Of a stretch of 64,000 bases of DNA, positions 52,362 through 61,115 are shown piece by piece. The notes under the pieces were generated by a model. The model was not told where the DNA came from. It saw only the letters and a program-made list of their open reading frames with translations, and ran no database searches. Position numbers and translations under genes: made by a program. Positions within the stretch are counted from its first letter, which is position 1; every line of letters starts with the position of its first letter. This DNA is from Acidobacteriota bacterium. Lineage in GTDB: Bacteria > Acidobacteriota > Terriglobia > Bryobacterales > Bryobacteraceae. The DNA is taken from contig JAPKZA010000273.1 of NCBI GenBank assembly GCA_026394015.1, forward strand, positions 26,325 through 90,324, written 5' to 3'.

Positions 52362-54260
52362 CTAGCGGAACGCGATCCAAACCTGGTTCGTAAGCAATGC
52401 CCCGAAGTACGCAAGAAAACCCATATAGGCGAACTGCACCGCCGGCCAAGCCCAGCTTCCTAGCTCCCGCCGAACGATCGCGACCGTCGAAAAGCACTGC
52501 ATGGCGAACGCAAAGAAGATCATCAGCGCGTACGCGCCACCCGGCGTCAGATCCTTCCGCAAAGACTCAATCAAAGGGGGAGAGTCCTTGTCCGCATTCT
52601 CGATCCCATAGATCGTACCGAGGGTCCCCACGATCACTTCCCGCGCCGCGAGGGAGGTGATCAAACCAATTCCAATCTTCCAGTTAAAACCCAACGGCAG
52701 AATCACCGGCTCCACCGCCCGGCCGATCCGGCCCGCGATGCTCTGTTCAATCGCCGGCGGCTTTCCGTTTTCATACGGCAAATGCGCCAGAATCCAAAGC
52801 CCTACCGAAACCAGCAGGATCACCGTCCCCGCCCGCTGTAAGAAAATCACCGCGCGGTCCAGCAGCCGAAGCAGCAGCGTCTGCACGGATGGTCGGCGAT
52901 AGGGCGGCAGCTCCATCACGAACATCGTCTTCGCATGCCGCAAAACACTCGACCGGAGCAGCAACGCCGTGCCCACCGCGGCTACGAAACCCAGGACGTA
53001 AAGACCCAGCAACACGGCCGCCTGTAGGCCCAGAAACTGCCCCAGCAGCGGGGTATTCGGCACGAAAGCCGCAATCAGCAGGGTATAGATCGGCAATCGA
53101 GCTGAACACGTCATGAACGGCGCAATCAACACCGTCGCCAATCGATCGCGCTTGTCTTCAATAGTCCGCGTCGCCATGATCGCCGGCACTGCGCAAGCAT
53201 AGGCCGAAAGAAGCGGAATAAACGCCTTGCCCTGCAGCCCCACCCGGGCCATTGTCCGATCCGCAATCACCGCGGCCCTGGCCAGGTAGCCGGAGTCTTC
53301 CAAGATCCCGATAAAGAGGAACAGCAGCAGAATCTGCGGCAGGAATACCACCACACTGCCCACCCCACCCCATATGCCCTCGACCAAGAGACTGCGGAAG
53401 ACCCCTTCCGGCAGATACGATCCCAGCAGCCCGCCGGACCAATTGATCAGTTGCTCTACCCCATCCATCATTGGCTGCGCCCCGGTGAAGATGCCCTGGA
53501 ACACCCCGAGCACGACGACAAGGAAGATCAAAGGACCGGCAATGGGATGGAGAAAAACTCGGTCGAGTCGACGGGTCCACTCCGGTGGCGCCGGAGCCGT
53601 GTAGCCGGCTTGCAAACCCACCCGCCCCGCCCATCGACGCCGCGCTGGAAGAGTCTGCAAAATCGGAAATACAAATTTGGGCTCGGGTGCAGTCGGTCGC
53701 GCGCCGGTACCACGCAGAAAGTGAGTGACGCGTTCAACGCCCTCCCCGGTGCTGGCGGAAATCAAAGCCACCGGCGCTCCAATCTCTTTCGCCAGGGCGG
53801 CGGGATCCACGCTCCCGCCCCGGGCCGCTAGATCGTCGGCCATATTCAGAACCACCAACGTGGGCATTCCCAGGGCCAGCACCGGTGCCGCCAGCACCAG
53901 GTGCCGCTGCAGGTTCGTCGAGTCGAGGATTAAAATAATCGCGTCGGGCTTTCCCAAGGAGGCGTTCGCCCCAACGAGTACATCATGCGTGACTTTTTCA
54001 TCCTCTGAGCGAGGCGTCATGCTGTAGATGCCAGGAAGATCCACAACAAACAGATCCCGACCGCTCTCGTCGCGCACCCGCCCCACATGGTGTTCAACGG
54101 TCACCCCGGGGAAATTAGCCACCTTCTGCCGCAGTCCCGTAAGCCGATTGAACAAGGTCGATTTGCCCGCGTTCGGTGGACCAACCAACGCAACATAGTG
54201 GCCTGCCTTGCGGGGTACGGTTTGCGGTGCGGCCCCGTGGCAGCTCCCGCTATCGCTCAT
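52362..54260 (-). CDS. feoB: Ferrous iron transport protein B
   Basis: The 632-residue protein has an N-terminal G domain: G1 VGPPNAGKSTLFNRLTG, the G2-region NFPGVTVEH, G3 VDLPGIYSMTP and G4 VLNMADD. A membrane part follows with the gate regions FMTCSARLPIYTLLI and SLAAREVIVGTLG. It is somewhat shorter than the common 750-residue form. It imports Fe(II) across the inner membrane. Its start overlaps the feoA stop by 4 bp, so the two are coupled. Confidence 0.96.
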   Translation of the reverse strand: MSDSGSCHGAAPQTVPRKAGHYVALVGPPNAGKSTLFNRLTGLRQKVANFPGVTVEHHVGRVRDESGRDLFVVDLPGIYSMTPRSEDEKVTHDVLVGANASLGKPDAIILILDSTNLQRHLVLAAPVLALGMPTLVVLNMADDLAARGGSVDPAALAKEIGAPVALISASTGEGVERVTHFLRGTGARPTAPEPKFVFPILQTLPARRRWAGRVGLQAGYTAPAPPEWTRRLDRVFLHPIAGPLIFLVVVLGVFQGIFTGAQPMMDGVEQLINWSGGLLGSYLPEGVFRSLLVEGIWGGVGSVVVFLPQILLLFLFIGILEDSGYLARAAVIADRTMARVGLQGKAFIPLLSAYACAVPAIMATRTIEDKRDRLATVLIAPFMTCSARLPIYTLLIAAFVPNTPLLGQFLGLQAAVLLGLYVLGFVAAVGTALLLRSSVLRHAKTMFVMELPPYRRPSVQTLLLRLLDRAVIFLQRAGTVILLVSVGLWILAHLPYENGKPPAIEQSIAGRIGRAVEPVILPLGFNWKIGIGLITSLAAREVIVGTLGTIYGIENADKDSPPLIESLRKDLTPGGAYALMIFFAFAMQCFSTVAIVRRELGSWAWPAVQFAYMGFLAYFGALLTNQVWIAFR

Positions 54261-54535
54261 ATCAGTTCCGCTTCCGACAGTGGCTCCGCCGAAATGTACA
54301 ACCGGCTGGCAGTGTCCCGCCGCAACGCAATGTCAGAACCGTCTACCCGAAAAATCCGCGGATCGCCACCCGGAGCACTTCCCGCCGCAACCACGATTGT
54401 GCCCGGCAAGAAGCCCAACTCCATCAAACGCTGCGACATCTCCTCGGGGAGGTCCAATCGATGCAGGTAAGCCCGATCGCCGGTTCGCAATTGCGCCAAC
54501 GTCTCGCCGCCGCCCTTGTTGAAACTGAGTTGCAT
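54257..54535 (-). CDS. feoA: Ferrous iron transport protein A
   Basis: The 92-residue SH3-like FeoA domain has LAQLRTGDRAYLHRLDLPEE, QRLMELGFLPGTIV and IALRRDTASRLYI. It supports FeoB function. A strong promoter lies immediately upstream with the -10 box 9 nt before the ATG, so the feoAB mRNA may have almost no leader. No Fur box was recognised by eye. Confidence 0.93.
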   Translation of the reverse strand: MQLSFNKGGGETLAQLRTGDRAYLHRLDLPEEMSQRLMELGFLPGTIVVAAGSAPGGDPRIFRVDGSDIALRRDTASRLYISAEPLSEAELI

Positions 54536-54544
54536 CGCACCTTC

Positions 54545-54573
54545 AGGATAGGACCGTCATTCGCCGGTGTCAA
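54545..54573 (-). promoter_or_regulatory. Strong sigma70-like promoter of feoAB
   Basis: On the minus strand, a perfect TTGACA (54573-54568) and TATCCT (54550-54545) are separated by 17 nt. The predicted transcript start is within about 3 nt of the feoA start codon. Confidence 0.7.
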
Positions 54574-54603
54574 CCGTCCCCTCGAAACGTTTTACTTCGA
54601 TGC

Positions 54604-54609
54604 TACACT
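54604..54609 (+). promoter_or_regulatory. Extended -10 box upstream of the second polysaccharide pair
   Basis: TGC precedes TACACT (54604-54609), an extended -10 element 42 nt before the GT2 start at 54652. No convincing -35 box was seen. Confidence 0.4.
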
Positions 54610-54651
54610 CAGAGGTGCTAATCTCCGGAGTCCGCAGCTAGCCAATCTCAG

Positions 54652-55590
54652 ATGACTCCTGAATCCCTCGCCGTTACGATAATTACTCCGTGTCTCAACG
54701 CGGAGAGATTTCTCGTGGAAACCATCGAGAGCGTCGTTCAGCAGGACTATCCGAATTTCGAATACATTGTTCTCGATGGCGGCTCCACCGACAGAACTTG
54801 TGAAATTCTGGAACATTACTCCGCGCTCTACCCCGGGCGCTTTCGGTTCATTTCGGAGCCCGACGCCGGTGCCTCCGACGCGATCGCCAAAGGCTTTGCC
54901 ATGGCGAAAGGCACCATCTTCGCGTATTTGAACGCTGACGATACCTATTTCCCCGGCGCGATCCGAACCGCCGTCTCCCACCTCAGCGATCGGCCCGACC
55001 TGGCAGGCGTCTACGGCAACGCCTACTGGATCTCCGACAAAGGCGACTTCATCGGCAGTTACCCCACCAAGTCCTTCCAGCCCGAGGATCTCGGCCGGGA
55101 GTGCTTTATCTGCCAACCGACCTGCTTCGTCCGTACGAAGGCCATTCGAGAAGTCGGTGGTTTCGATCCCCTCTTGCATTCGGCCTTCGACTACGACCTT
55201 TGGCTCCGTCTCGCCCGCCGTCATCAGTTATCTCGCATCGATGCCCTCCTGGCGAATTCGCGCATGCATCTCGATAACAAGACGCTCAGCGGCCGCCGCA
55301 CCGTCTTCCGCGAAGCAATCGCCTGCGTGCGTCGCCATCTGGGTTACGTGCCGTTCCAATGGATCCATGGCTATTGCTCCTATTTGGTGGATGGTCGGGA
55401 TCAGTTTTTTGACCCGTTACGGCCCTCCTTCACTAAGTTCGCCTTTAGTCTGGTTCTGGGAACCGTCTGCAATTGGCGGCACCCGGTTCGCTACTGGCGC
55501 GAATGGTGCAGTATCATGAGCCGAGATGCCTTTGTTCGCCGATGGAATAGCACCTGGATCGCTCGGCGAATCGGTATCCACATCAGATAA
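54652..55590 (+). CDS. Family 2 glycosyltransferase
   Basis: The 312-residue GT-A protein has VTIITPCLNAERFLVETIES, LDGGSTDRTCEIL, NADDTYFPGAI and FICQPTCFVRTKAIREVGGF, then FDYDLWLRLARRHQ and NSRMHLDNKTLSGRR. The stretch from ICQP to the end closely parallels the GT2 half of the bifunctional transferase at 41259-43586, so the two are paralogues with probably similar sugar specificity. Its stop overlaps the next gene's start (TAATG), indicating translational coupling with a second gmd-like gene. Confidence 0.9.
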   Translation: MTPESLAVTIITPCLNAERFLVETIESVVQQDYPNFEYIVLDGGSTDRTCEILEHYSALYPGRFRFISEPDAGASDAIAKGFAMAKGTIFAYLNADDTYFPGAIRTAVSHLSDRPDLAGVYGNAYWISDKGDFIGSYPTKSFQPEDLGRECFICQPTCFVRTKAIREVGGFDPLLHSAFDYDLWLRLARRHQLSRIDALLANSRMHLDNKTLSGRRTVFREAIACVRRHLGYVPFQWIHGYCSYLVDGRDQFFDPLRPSFTKFAFSLVLGTVCNWRHPVRYWREWCSIMSRDAFVRRWNSTWIARRIGIHIR

Positions 55591-56579
55591 TGCCAACTAA
55601 GCGAGCCCTTATCACGGGCGTCAATGGACAAGACGGCTCCTATTTAGCCGAACTGCTGCTCCGCAAGGGGTATGAGGTCCACGGCCTCGTGCGACGCGTC
55701 GGGCTCGAAGCCCCGGAACGTCGACTGGAAAGAGTGCTCAGCTTCCGCGACCAGATCAAGCTCCATCCGGCTTCCCTCGAAAGCTACGCCGCGCTCTACC
55801 AGGCGATCGTCAAAATCCGCCCCGATGAATGCTACCACCTCGCCGCCGCCAGCTTCGTCAGCTACGAGTTCGACGACGAGTTTTCCACCCTCACGACTAA
55901 CATCAACGGCACCCACTATCTCCTGGCCTCGCTGAAGGACCTCGCGCCGCAGTGCCGCTTCTACTTCGCCGGCACCTCCGAAATGTTCGGCGCCGCCGAA
56001 GCCTCGCCCCAGGACGAATCAACGCGCTTTCGTCCCCGTTCGATCTACGGCATCAGCAAAGTGGCGGGCTTCGAACTCACCCGTAACTACCGCGAACGGT
56101 ACGGCATGTATACCGCCAGTGGCATGCTGTTCAACCACGAATCGCCCCGCCGCGGCTACGAGTTCGTCACCCGCAAGATCACCAACACCGTCGCCCGCAT
56201 CCTGGCGGGAAAAGCTACCGAGTTGCGTCTGGGCAATTTAGAACCTCTCCGCGATTGGGGCGATGCCCGCCAATACGTCGAAGCCATGTGGCTCATGCTG
56301 CAGCAGGAAAAAGCCGACGACTTCGTCATTGCTACCGGTCGTCTCCACTCCGTCCAGCAGTTCGTCGAAATCGCCTTCTCCAGCGTCGGACTCGATTGGC
56401 GGAAGTTCGTCGTCGTCGATCAGGACTACTACCGGCCCGCCGAAAAGATCCCCCTCTGCGGTAACCCTTCCAAGGCGAAGCGGGTCCTCGGCTGGGAAGC
56501 GACGACTGACTTTGCCCTTCTCGTCCGCGAAATGGTGGCCGAAGATTGCCGCCTCCTGGGCCTGGTTTTACCCAAATGA
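55590..56579 (+). CDS. GDP-mannose 4,6-dehydratase family protein (second copy)
   Basis: The 329-residue protein has [45 protein letters not shown] (catalytic Thr-Ser-Glu), YGISKVAGF (Tyr/Lys) and [16 protein letters not shown]. It is related to, but clearly diverged from and shorter than, the gmd at 35120. No fcl or reductase follows, so it may supply the 4-keto-6-deoxymannose precursor to a different pathway, such as GDP-rhamnose or GDP-perosamine synthesis. Confidence 0.9.
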   Translation: MPTKRALITGVNGQDGSYLAELLLRKGYEVHGLVRRVGLEAPERRLERVLSFRDQIKLHPASLESYAALYQAIVKIRPDECYHLAAASFVSYEFDDEFSTLTTNINGTHYLLASLKDLAPQCRFYFAGTSEMFGAAEASPQDESTRFRPRSIYGISKVAGFELTRNYRERYGMYTASGMLFNHESPRRGYEFVTRKITNTVARILAGKATELRLGNLEPLRDWGDARQYVEAMWLMLQQEKADDFVIATGRLHSVQQFVEIAFSSVGLDWRKFVVVDQDYYRPAEKIPLCGNPSKAKRVLGWEATTDFALLVREMVAEDCRLLGLVLPK

Positions 56580-56589
56580 ACTTGCCTTC

Positions 56590-57807
56590 ATGAACTTCAC
56601 CCGCCGATCCCTCCTCTCCGTTCCCGCCTCCGCCTTCGCCGCCGCTCCCGCGTTGGGCCCCAAGCTAGCCGCTGCCATGTCCGGCCCGGTCCTGAAGCAG
56701 GATCTGGTGAAAGAGCCCGTCAAGATCGCCTCCGTAGAACTGCTGCGCAACGGCAAAAGCTTCATCGTCCGCGTCCGCTCCACCTCCGGAGTCACCGGCT
56801 ACGCCGACGCCCATAGCAGCGTGATGAGTGTGGCCTACCCAATCTTGCTCAAGAAGGTTGCCCCATCGTTCGTCGGGAAAGATGCGCGAAATCTGGAGTC
56901 GCTCCTCGAAGACGTCTACCTCGCCAGCTCCAACTACAAGTGGCAAGGTCTGCCCTTCTGGGTCAGTGTCGCCGTCGTCGAAATTGCGATTCTCGACCTC
57001 CTCGGCAAAGTATCCGGCCAATCCATCGGGTCGCTGATCGGGACGCCGCGTCACCAACCGATCCCGGTCTATCGCGCCAGCGGCCATCGCGGCAACTCCC
57101 CCGAAGACGAAATCGCCTACCTACAAAAAGTCGTTGCCGAAACCGGTGCGACCGCCATCAAATTCCGGCTAGGCGCCCGTATGAGCTTCAACGCCGACTC
57201 AACCCGTCGCGACTTGGCCCTCATCCCCCTCACCCGCAAAACATTCGGTCCCAATTTCTCGATCTACGCCGACGGCAATGGCTCCTATGACGTCCCCCTG
57301 GCCATTCGCATCGGCAAGGTCATGGAAGAGTACAAACTGGCCTTCTTCGAAGAACCCGTCCCCTTCGACTACTACGACGAGACCAAACAAATCGCCGCCG
57401 CGCTGAAGATTCGCATCGCCCTCGGCGAGGAGGAAGCCAGTCTCCGTGGCTTTCGTCGCATCATTGAGCAAGGCATCGCCCGCGTCATCCAACCCGACCT
57501 GCTCTATTTCGGCGGCCTCATCCGTTCGATGAAGGTGGCCCGCATGGCCGCCGCCGCCGGGCTCGAATGCACGCCCCATATGTCGGATGGCGGCCTCGGC
57601 TTTCTCTACGTCGCCCACTTCGCTGGGTGCATCGCAAATGCCGGTGCCCATCAGGAGTATAAGGGCGAGGGCGACACCCTGCCCGTGCACTCCGCCACCA
57701 GTTCGCTCAGAAGCGAAAAAGGCTTGCTCACCGTTCCTACCGGCCCTGGCCTCGGCATCGAGATTGACCCCGCCTTCCTCGCCAAGGCCCAGCCCGTCAC
57801 CGCTTAG
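56590..57807 (+). CDS. Mandelate racemase/muconate lactonizing-type enolase with Tat-like leader
   Basis: About 405 residues from ATG 56590; an open in-frame extension upstream overlaps the gmd-like gene and is not coding-like. The leader NFTRRSLLSVPASAFAAAPA is twin-arginine-like. Catalytic positions are complete for the MR subgroup: Lys191-x-Arg193 in AIKFRLG, Asp228 in YADGNG, Glu254 in FFEEPVP, Glu280 in ALGEEE and His330 in TPHMSDGG. Substrate not known; an acid sugar is likely. It is the third of four enolase-superfamily genes in the window. Confidence 0.88.
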   Translation: MNFTRRSLLSVPASAFAAAPALGPKLAAAMSGPVLKQDLVKEPVKIASVELLRNGKSFIVRVRSTSGVTGYADAHSSVMSVAYPILLKKVAPSFVGKDARNLESLLEDVYLASSNYKWQGLPFWVSVAVVEIAILDLLGKVSGQSIGSLIGTPRHQPIPVYRASGHRGNSPEDEIAYLQKVVAETGATAIKFRLGARMSFNADSTRRDLALIPLTRKTFGPNFSIYADGNGSYDVPLAIRIGKVMEEYKLAFFEEPVPFDYYDETKQIAAALKIRIALGEEEASLRGFRRIIEQGIARVIQPDLLYFGGLIRSMKVARMAAAAGLECTPHMSDGGLGFLYVAHFAGCIANAGAHQEYKGEGDTLPVHSATSSLRSEKGLLTVPTGPGLGIEIDPAFLAKAQPVTA

Positions 57808-58210
57808 TTTTTGACAGCGTCTGGACGTACTCCACCAGTCGCCGAACCCTTACCAGGCCGAGGTCCTTATCGTCCTCCACCCGCCGGAAGACCGGCCCCC
57901 ACACGGGCATCTCCCGCGTCCCGTGTGCCGCCTGGCTGGCCGTCTCGCTCATAATCATCTTCTCTAGATCGGCCCCCGGGAACTTGCCGCCGCGCCGCGC
58001 CGCCAGCGTGGCCAGATCGGGGATCTTCGTCTGCAACGCCGACGATACCGGGCCATCCCCGCGACCGGCCATGCCGTCGCACGAAGCGCAGTACGCCACG
58101 AACAAATCTTTGCCCTCAACGGAAGTGATGAGCTTACGCGGGGATGAGTCTTGCGCCGCCACCGGCAGCAACGTCGAAACAACCAGAACCAGATACCGTA
58201 AGGTTCGCAT
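57797..58210 (-). CDS. Cytochrome-c-like protein lacking the heme-ligand His
   Basis: The 137-residue protein has a signal peptide (1-19) and a class I cytochrome c fold (EGKDLFVAYCASCDGMAGRG, later GTREMPVWGPVF with a distal Met). The heme motif reads CASCD: the histidine of CxxCH is Asp45 (GAC at 58076-58078; CAC would restore it by one base). Without His, normal c-type heme ligation is not expected. GGAG lies 7 nt before the ATG, so expression seems intact. It converges on the enolase gene with 11 bp overlap. Confidence 0.82.
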   Translation of the reverse strand: MRTLRYLVLVVSTLLPVAAQDSSPRKLITSVEGKDLFVAYCASCDGMAGRGDGPVSSALQTKIPDLATLAARRGGKFPGADLEKMIMSETASQAAHGTREMPVWGPVFRRVEDDKDLGLVRVRRLVEYVQTLSKTKR

Positions 58211-58248
58211 CGCAAATCTCCTCTGTGTATAGAAGATTCTACGTCGCC

Positions 58249-60195
58249 CTATTTGTTACGCACAACCCCACGCAACGTGTACGGAACTTCGCCCGGCCGC
58301 ACGTCGTGCTGCTTGTACTCGTTACCCTCTTTATAAAGGCGATTTGCGGTATTCGAATCGCTGCCGAGTCTGGCGTTCGGCTGTTGGGGATCAAGGAAGG
58401 TCAGGTACTGTCTTCCTTGCTTGTCCACGCCCGACCCAGTAACTACGAGGTAGTGATCGATATCGTTCACATTGCTCTTTCCCGTGCCTTCTTTGTAGTC
58501 CACCCCGATCATCACCGGCTTGCCGGCTTTCAACTGGTCGAACAGATAGTCCGAAGCGGCCTTCGTTCCTTTCAGATTTCCGCCGCCACATTGGATCACA
58601 TTGTCGTTTCCGTCGCGCGGCGTTACTCGATTCGCCGGATTTGGCGCCGTCTCCATCATCTCCTGGCAGGCATTGTCACAATCAGACGATTTCGCCCGCG
58701 GGCTCCCCTTTGAAAGCTGCGAAAGAAAGTTCACGGGAACATGCAAGGTCGGAAACTCGGTGCTCTGCGAAATCGCCTTCAAGGTCTCCGGACCGGCAAT
58801 ATCTTTCGGCCCGCCCAATCCCAATTGCGCCTTCGCCTTTTCGAGCGCCGCAATCCCATCGTTGCCCATCTTGTCGTTCAGTGCGCCGTTGTAAAATCCA
58901 GCCGCCTTCAAATCTTTCTTCAGTTGCAGAACCTCCGGACCCTGGGAACCGAAACCGATCTTGCCCGCGGAGGCCGGAGTATATTCCCGTAGTGGGGCAC
59001 CAACTGTCTCGTCGCGCCGAAGCTTGTCCAGAACTCCCTTCATCTCCCGGTCCTGGCCGGTCAGTAGATCATGGTCCGACCGCCAATTCTCCTCTCCACC
59101 AGCAAGAGCATCCAACCGCGCGCGCGTCAAGCTCGCCGCATTGACCCCTTGGCTTGCCACCCGCGGCAGCTTGCTGAGGAGACCGCCGTCAGCCGTAGTG
59201 GCCTTTGGATACTTGTCGTAGAAGTCGTAGCAAGTAGCCTTGACCAGTTTATCGTTTGGATCAATTCCCGCCTTCCTACACGCCACTTCGTACTGATTGC
59301 GAAACTTTTCCATCTCCTCGGGCCGTTTGTGGGCAGGCACTGGAGCGCTAGACTTCGGAGCGGCCACGGTAGGCTCACCACCCCCAACCTTACCCGCGAG
59401 GACAGACATCCGGCGCGCCTGATCTTGCCCCAACTCCTTAATCGACCCGAATGTCGTATCGTACTTTCCGGTGGCGGGATCGAAAAAGGATTCCTTCCGC
59501 GCCTTCGCGAAGTTCTCTTCGGTTAGCCCCTTTTTCGCCAGCGCCGGCAGTTGCTCCAACAATCCGCCCTTCCCCGTTGCCGCTTCCGGAGCCTGATTGT
59601 AGAGGTCGAAACAAGCGGCCGCTACGAGCTTGTTGCCCGGATCAATTCCCGCCTTCCGGCAGGCCTCCTCGTATTGAGGACGAAACTTCCGCATACTTTC
59701 GAGCTGCTTCTGGTCCGCCTCACGCGCGTTCTTCGACTCACCCTGATAGGAAAACGTTCCCTTATTATTCGCCTTGTTGCCGGGATCCTGGTGCCCCGCG
59801 TAGGCTGGGGTCTTTCCTCCGTCCGCGGTCCGCGTCCCTTCCGCCATCCCGATCGCAACCGAGAGTTCGGAGTCAGGGCTCGCCAACTCTTTCGTCAGGT
59901 CGAATTTCGCTACCGGTTTCTCTCCGGTCCCAGCTCCTTTGACCCCCAACAGCGCCGTAAGGGTCTCATCCCCAACTTTACCGTCCACCTTAAGGCCATT
60001 CTTGGCTTGAAAGCTTTTCACGGCGGCGGTCGTTTCGTCTCCGAAATCCCCGTCGACCTTCAATTTTTCACCGGCGTTAACCAGTTGTTCCTGGACGGCC
60101 TTTACCAGCGGGCCACCCGCGCCCTTGGCGAGGTCCGGTGCCGCGTCGATTACCGCCGCAGCCAATTTCGAGGTTGTTGATCCTACAGGTCCCAT
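58249..60195 (-). CDS. Peptidoglycan-binding multidomain protein with C39-like cysteine-peptidase candidate domain
   Basis: The 648-residue protein has no signal peptide. Visible order: PG_binding_1 domain (about 25-85, VDGDFGDETTAAVKSFQAKN); a lysozyme-like stretch (about 112-152; GMAEGTRT, AGHQDPGN, GTFSYQG); two related repeats of about 100 residues (FRPQYEEACRKAGIDPGNKL near 171 and FRNQYEVACRKAGIDPNDKL near 298); a second peptidoglycan-binding-like domain (about 413-477). A C-terminal papain/C39-like domain follows with candidate Cys510 (SDCDNACQEM), His581 (IDHYLVVTG) and Asp602 (FLDPQQP). AAGGAG lies upstream of the ATG. It could be a cell-wall hydrolase delivered without a Sec signal. 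Confidence 0.75.
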   Translation of the reverse strand: MGPVGSTTSKLAAAVIDAAPDLAKGAGGPLVKAVQEQLVNAGEKLKVDGDFGDETTAAVKSFQAKNGLKVDGKVGDETLTALLGVKGAGTGEKPVAKFDLTKELASPDSELSVAIGMAEGTRTADGGKTPAYAGHQDPGNKANNKGTFSYQGESKNAREADQKQLESMRKFRPQYEEACRKAGIDPGNKLVAAACFDLYNQAPEAATGKGGLLEQLPALAKKGLTEENFAKARKESFFDPATGKYDTTFGSIKELGQDQARRMSVLAGKVGGGEPTVAAPKSSAPVPAHKRPEEMEKFRNQYEVACRKAGIDPNDKLVKATCYDFYDKYPKATTADGGLLSKLPRVASQGVNAASLTRARLDALAGGEENWRSDHDLLTGQDREMKGVLDKLRRDETVGAPLREYTPASAGKIGFGSQGPEVLQLKKDLKAAGFYNGALNDKMGNDGIAALEKAKAQLGLGGPKDIAGPETLKAISQSTEFPTLHVPVNFLSQLSKGSPRAKSSDCDNACQEMMETAPNPANRVTPRDGNDNVIQCGGGNLKGTKAASDYLFDQLKAGKPVMIGVDYKEGTGKSNVNDIDHYLVVTGSGVDKQGRQYLTFLDPQQPNARLGSDSNTANRLYKEGNEYKQHDVRPGEVPYTLRGVVRNK

Positions 60196-60223
60196 GTTTG
60201 CTTTCTCCTTGGTTACGCCCTCG

Positions 60224-61115
60224 TTATCGGTGCTCTCCCTCCCACGTTGCGTCTAGAAACCGAAGAATTCTCCCCCCAAGAAACTCCCGGAACTCCGCCG
60301 TCAACGGAGGGCAGTGTTTCGAGCCCCGCAACAGTTCCGCCTCCGCCTGGGGAAACCACTCCCGCAACCGCCCCAGCAGAGCCTCCCCCGGCGCATGAAC
60401 GTCCAACTCCGCCCCAAACGCCAACACCGGGCACGCAATCCGCTCCCACCCATCGCCCCTCCCCAACCGCGGCACTTTGAAGTCCAGCCGATAAGCCAGC
60501 AACGCCTCCCCCAGATATCGCTCCCACTCTCCGTGCCGCGTCGTGAACTGCGTCGCCAGGATCCTCTCCAATCGCTCCCCCGTCGGCCACCACCGGTACG
60601 ACATCACCGGCCAAGCGCCATCGCGCAACCCCGTCCAGACTGGCCCCGTCACCACCCCCACCGGCACCACCAGCACCAAATGCGTCAACCGCTCCGCCAC
60701 GCTCAACGCCGCCCGCAGCGCCACCCGCCCTCCCCAACTCTCCCCCCCCAACGCAAATCGCGGCAACCCCAACACCGTCGTCACCTCCCCCAACCACCCG
60801 CCACAATCGTCCAGCCTCCGATCCTCGCTCCACGGCGATTGCCCCACCACATCCAATGCATAAACCCGGCAGCAATCCAGCAAAGGACCGCAAAGGACCC
60901 AACTCCGGCAGCACATGCGACGCCGACGCCATCGCCCCATGCAACACAACCAGCGGAGGGCCCTCCTCCGGCCCGGTTACCAGCACCCGTGTCCTCCCCC
61001 ATCGAGTCTCCACATACCGCGCCTCCACCACCCCCGGTACCTGCGCCAGAAACCAACCGCTCGCCTGCCGCATCCGCTCCCGATCTTGGTCACTCTGAAA
61101 CAAAACCGATCCCAT
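60224..61115 (-). pseudogene. Alpha/beta hydrolase broken by a 10-bp tandem duplication
   Basis: The gene starts at ATG 61115, overlapping the TetR stop (TGATG). The first part reads normally to LVVLHGAMASASHVLPELGP (oxyanion region HG). Then GCAAAGGACC occurs twice in tandem on the + strand (60880-60889 and 60890-60899), shifting the frame. Removing one copy restores PELGPLLDCCRVYALDVVGQ and the nucleophile elbow GGESWGG, then GAELDVHAP and SKHCPPL, a complete 293-residue hydrolase. As it stands the protein is truncated soon after the duplication. Confidence 0.85.
60880..60899. repeat. 10-bp tandem duplication
   Basis: GCAAAGGACC is present twice without spacing. It is the sole cause of the frameshift in the alpha/beta hydrolase gene; deleting one unit restores the ancestral frame exactly. 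Confidence 0.9.

Noticed and set aside
56263..56589. N-terminal extension of the enolase at 56590
   Set aside because: Overlaps the gmd-like gene in another frame with Ser/Pro-rich noise; ATG 56590 starts a plausible Tat leader.
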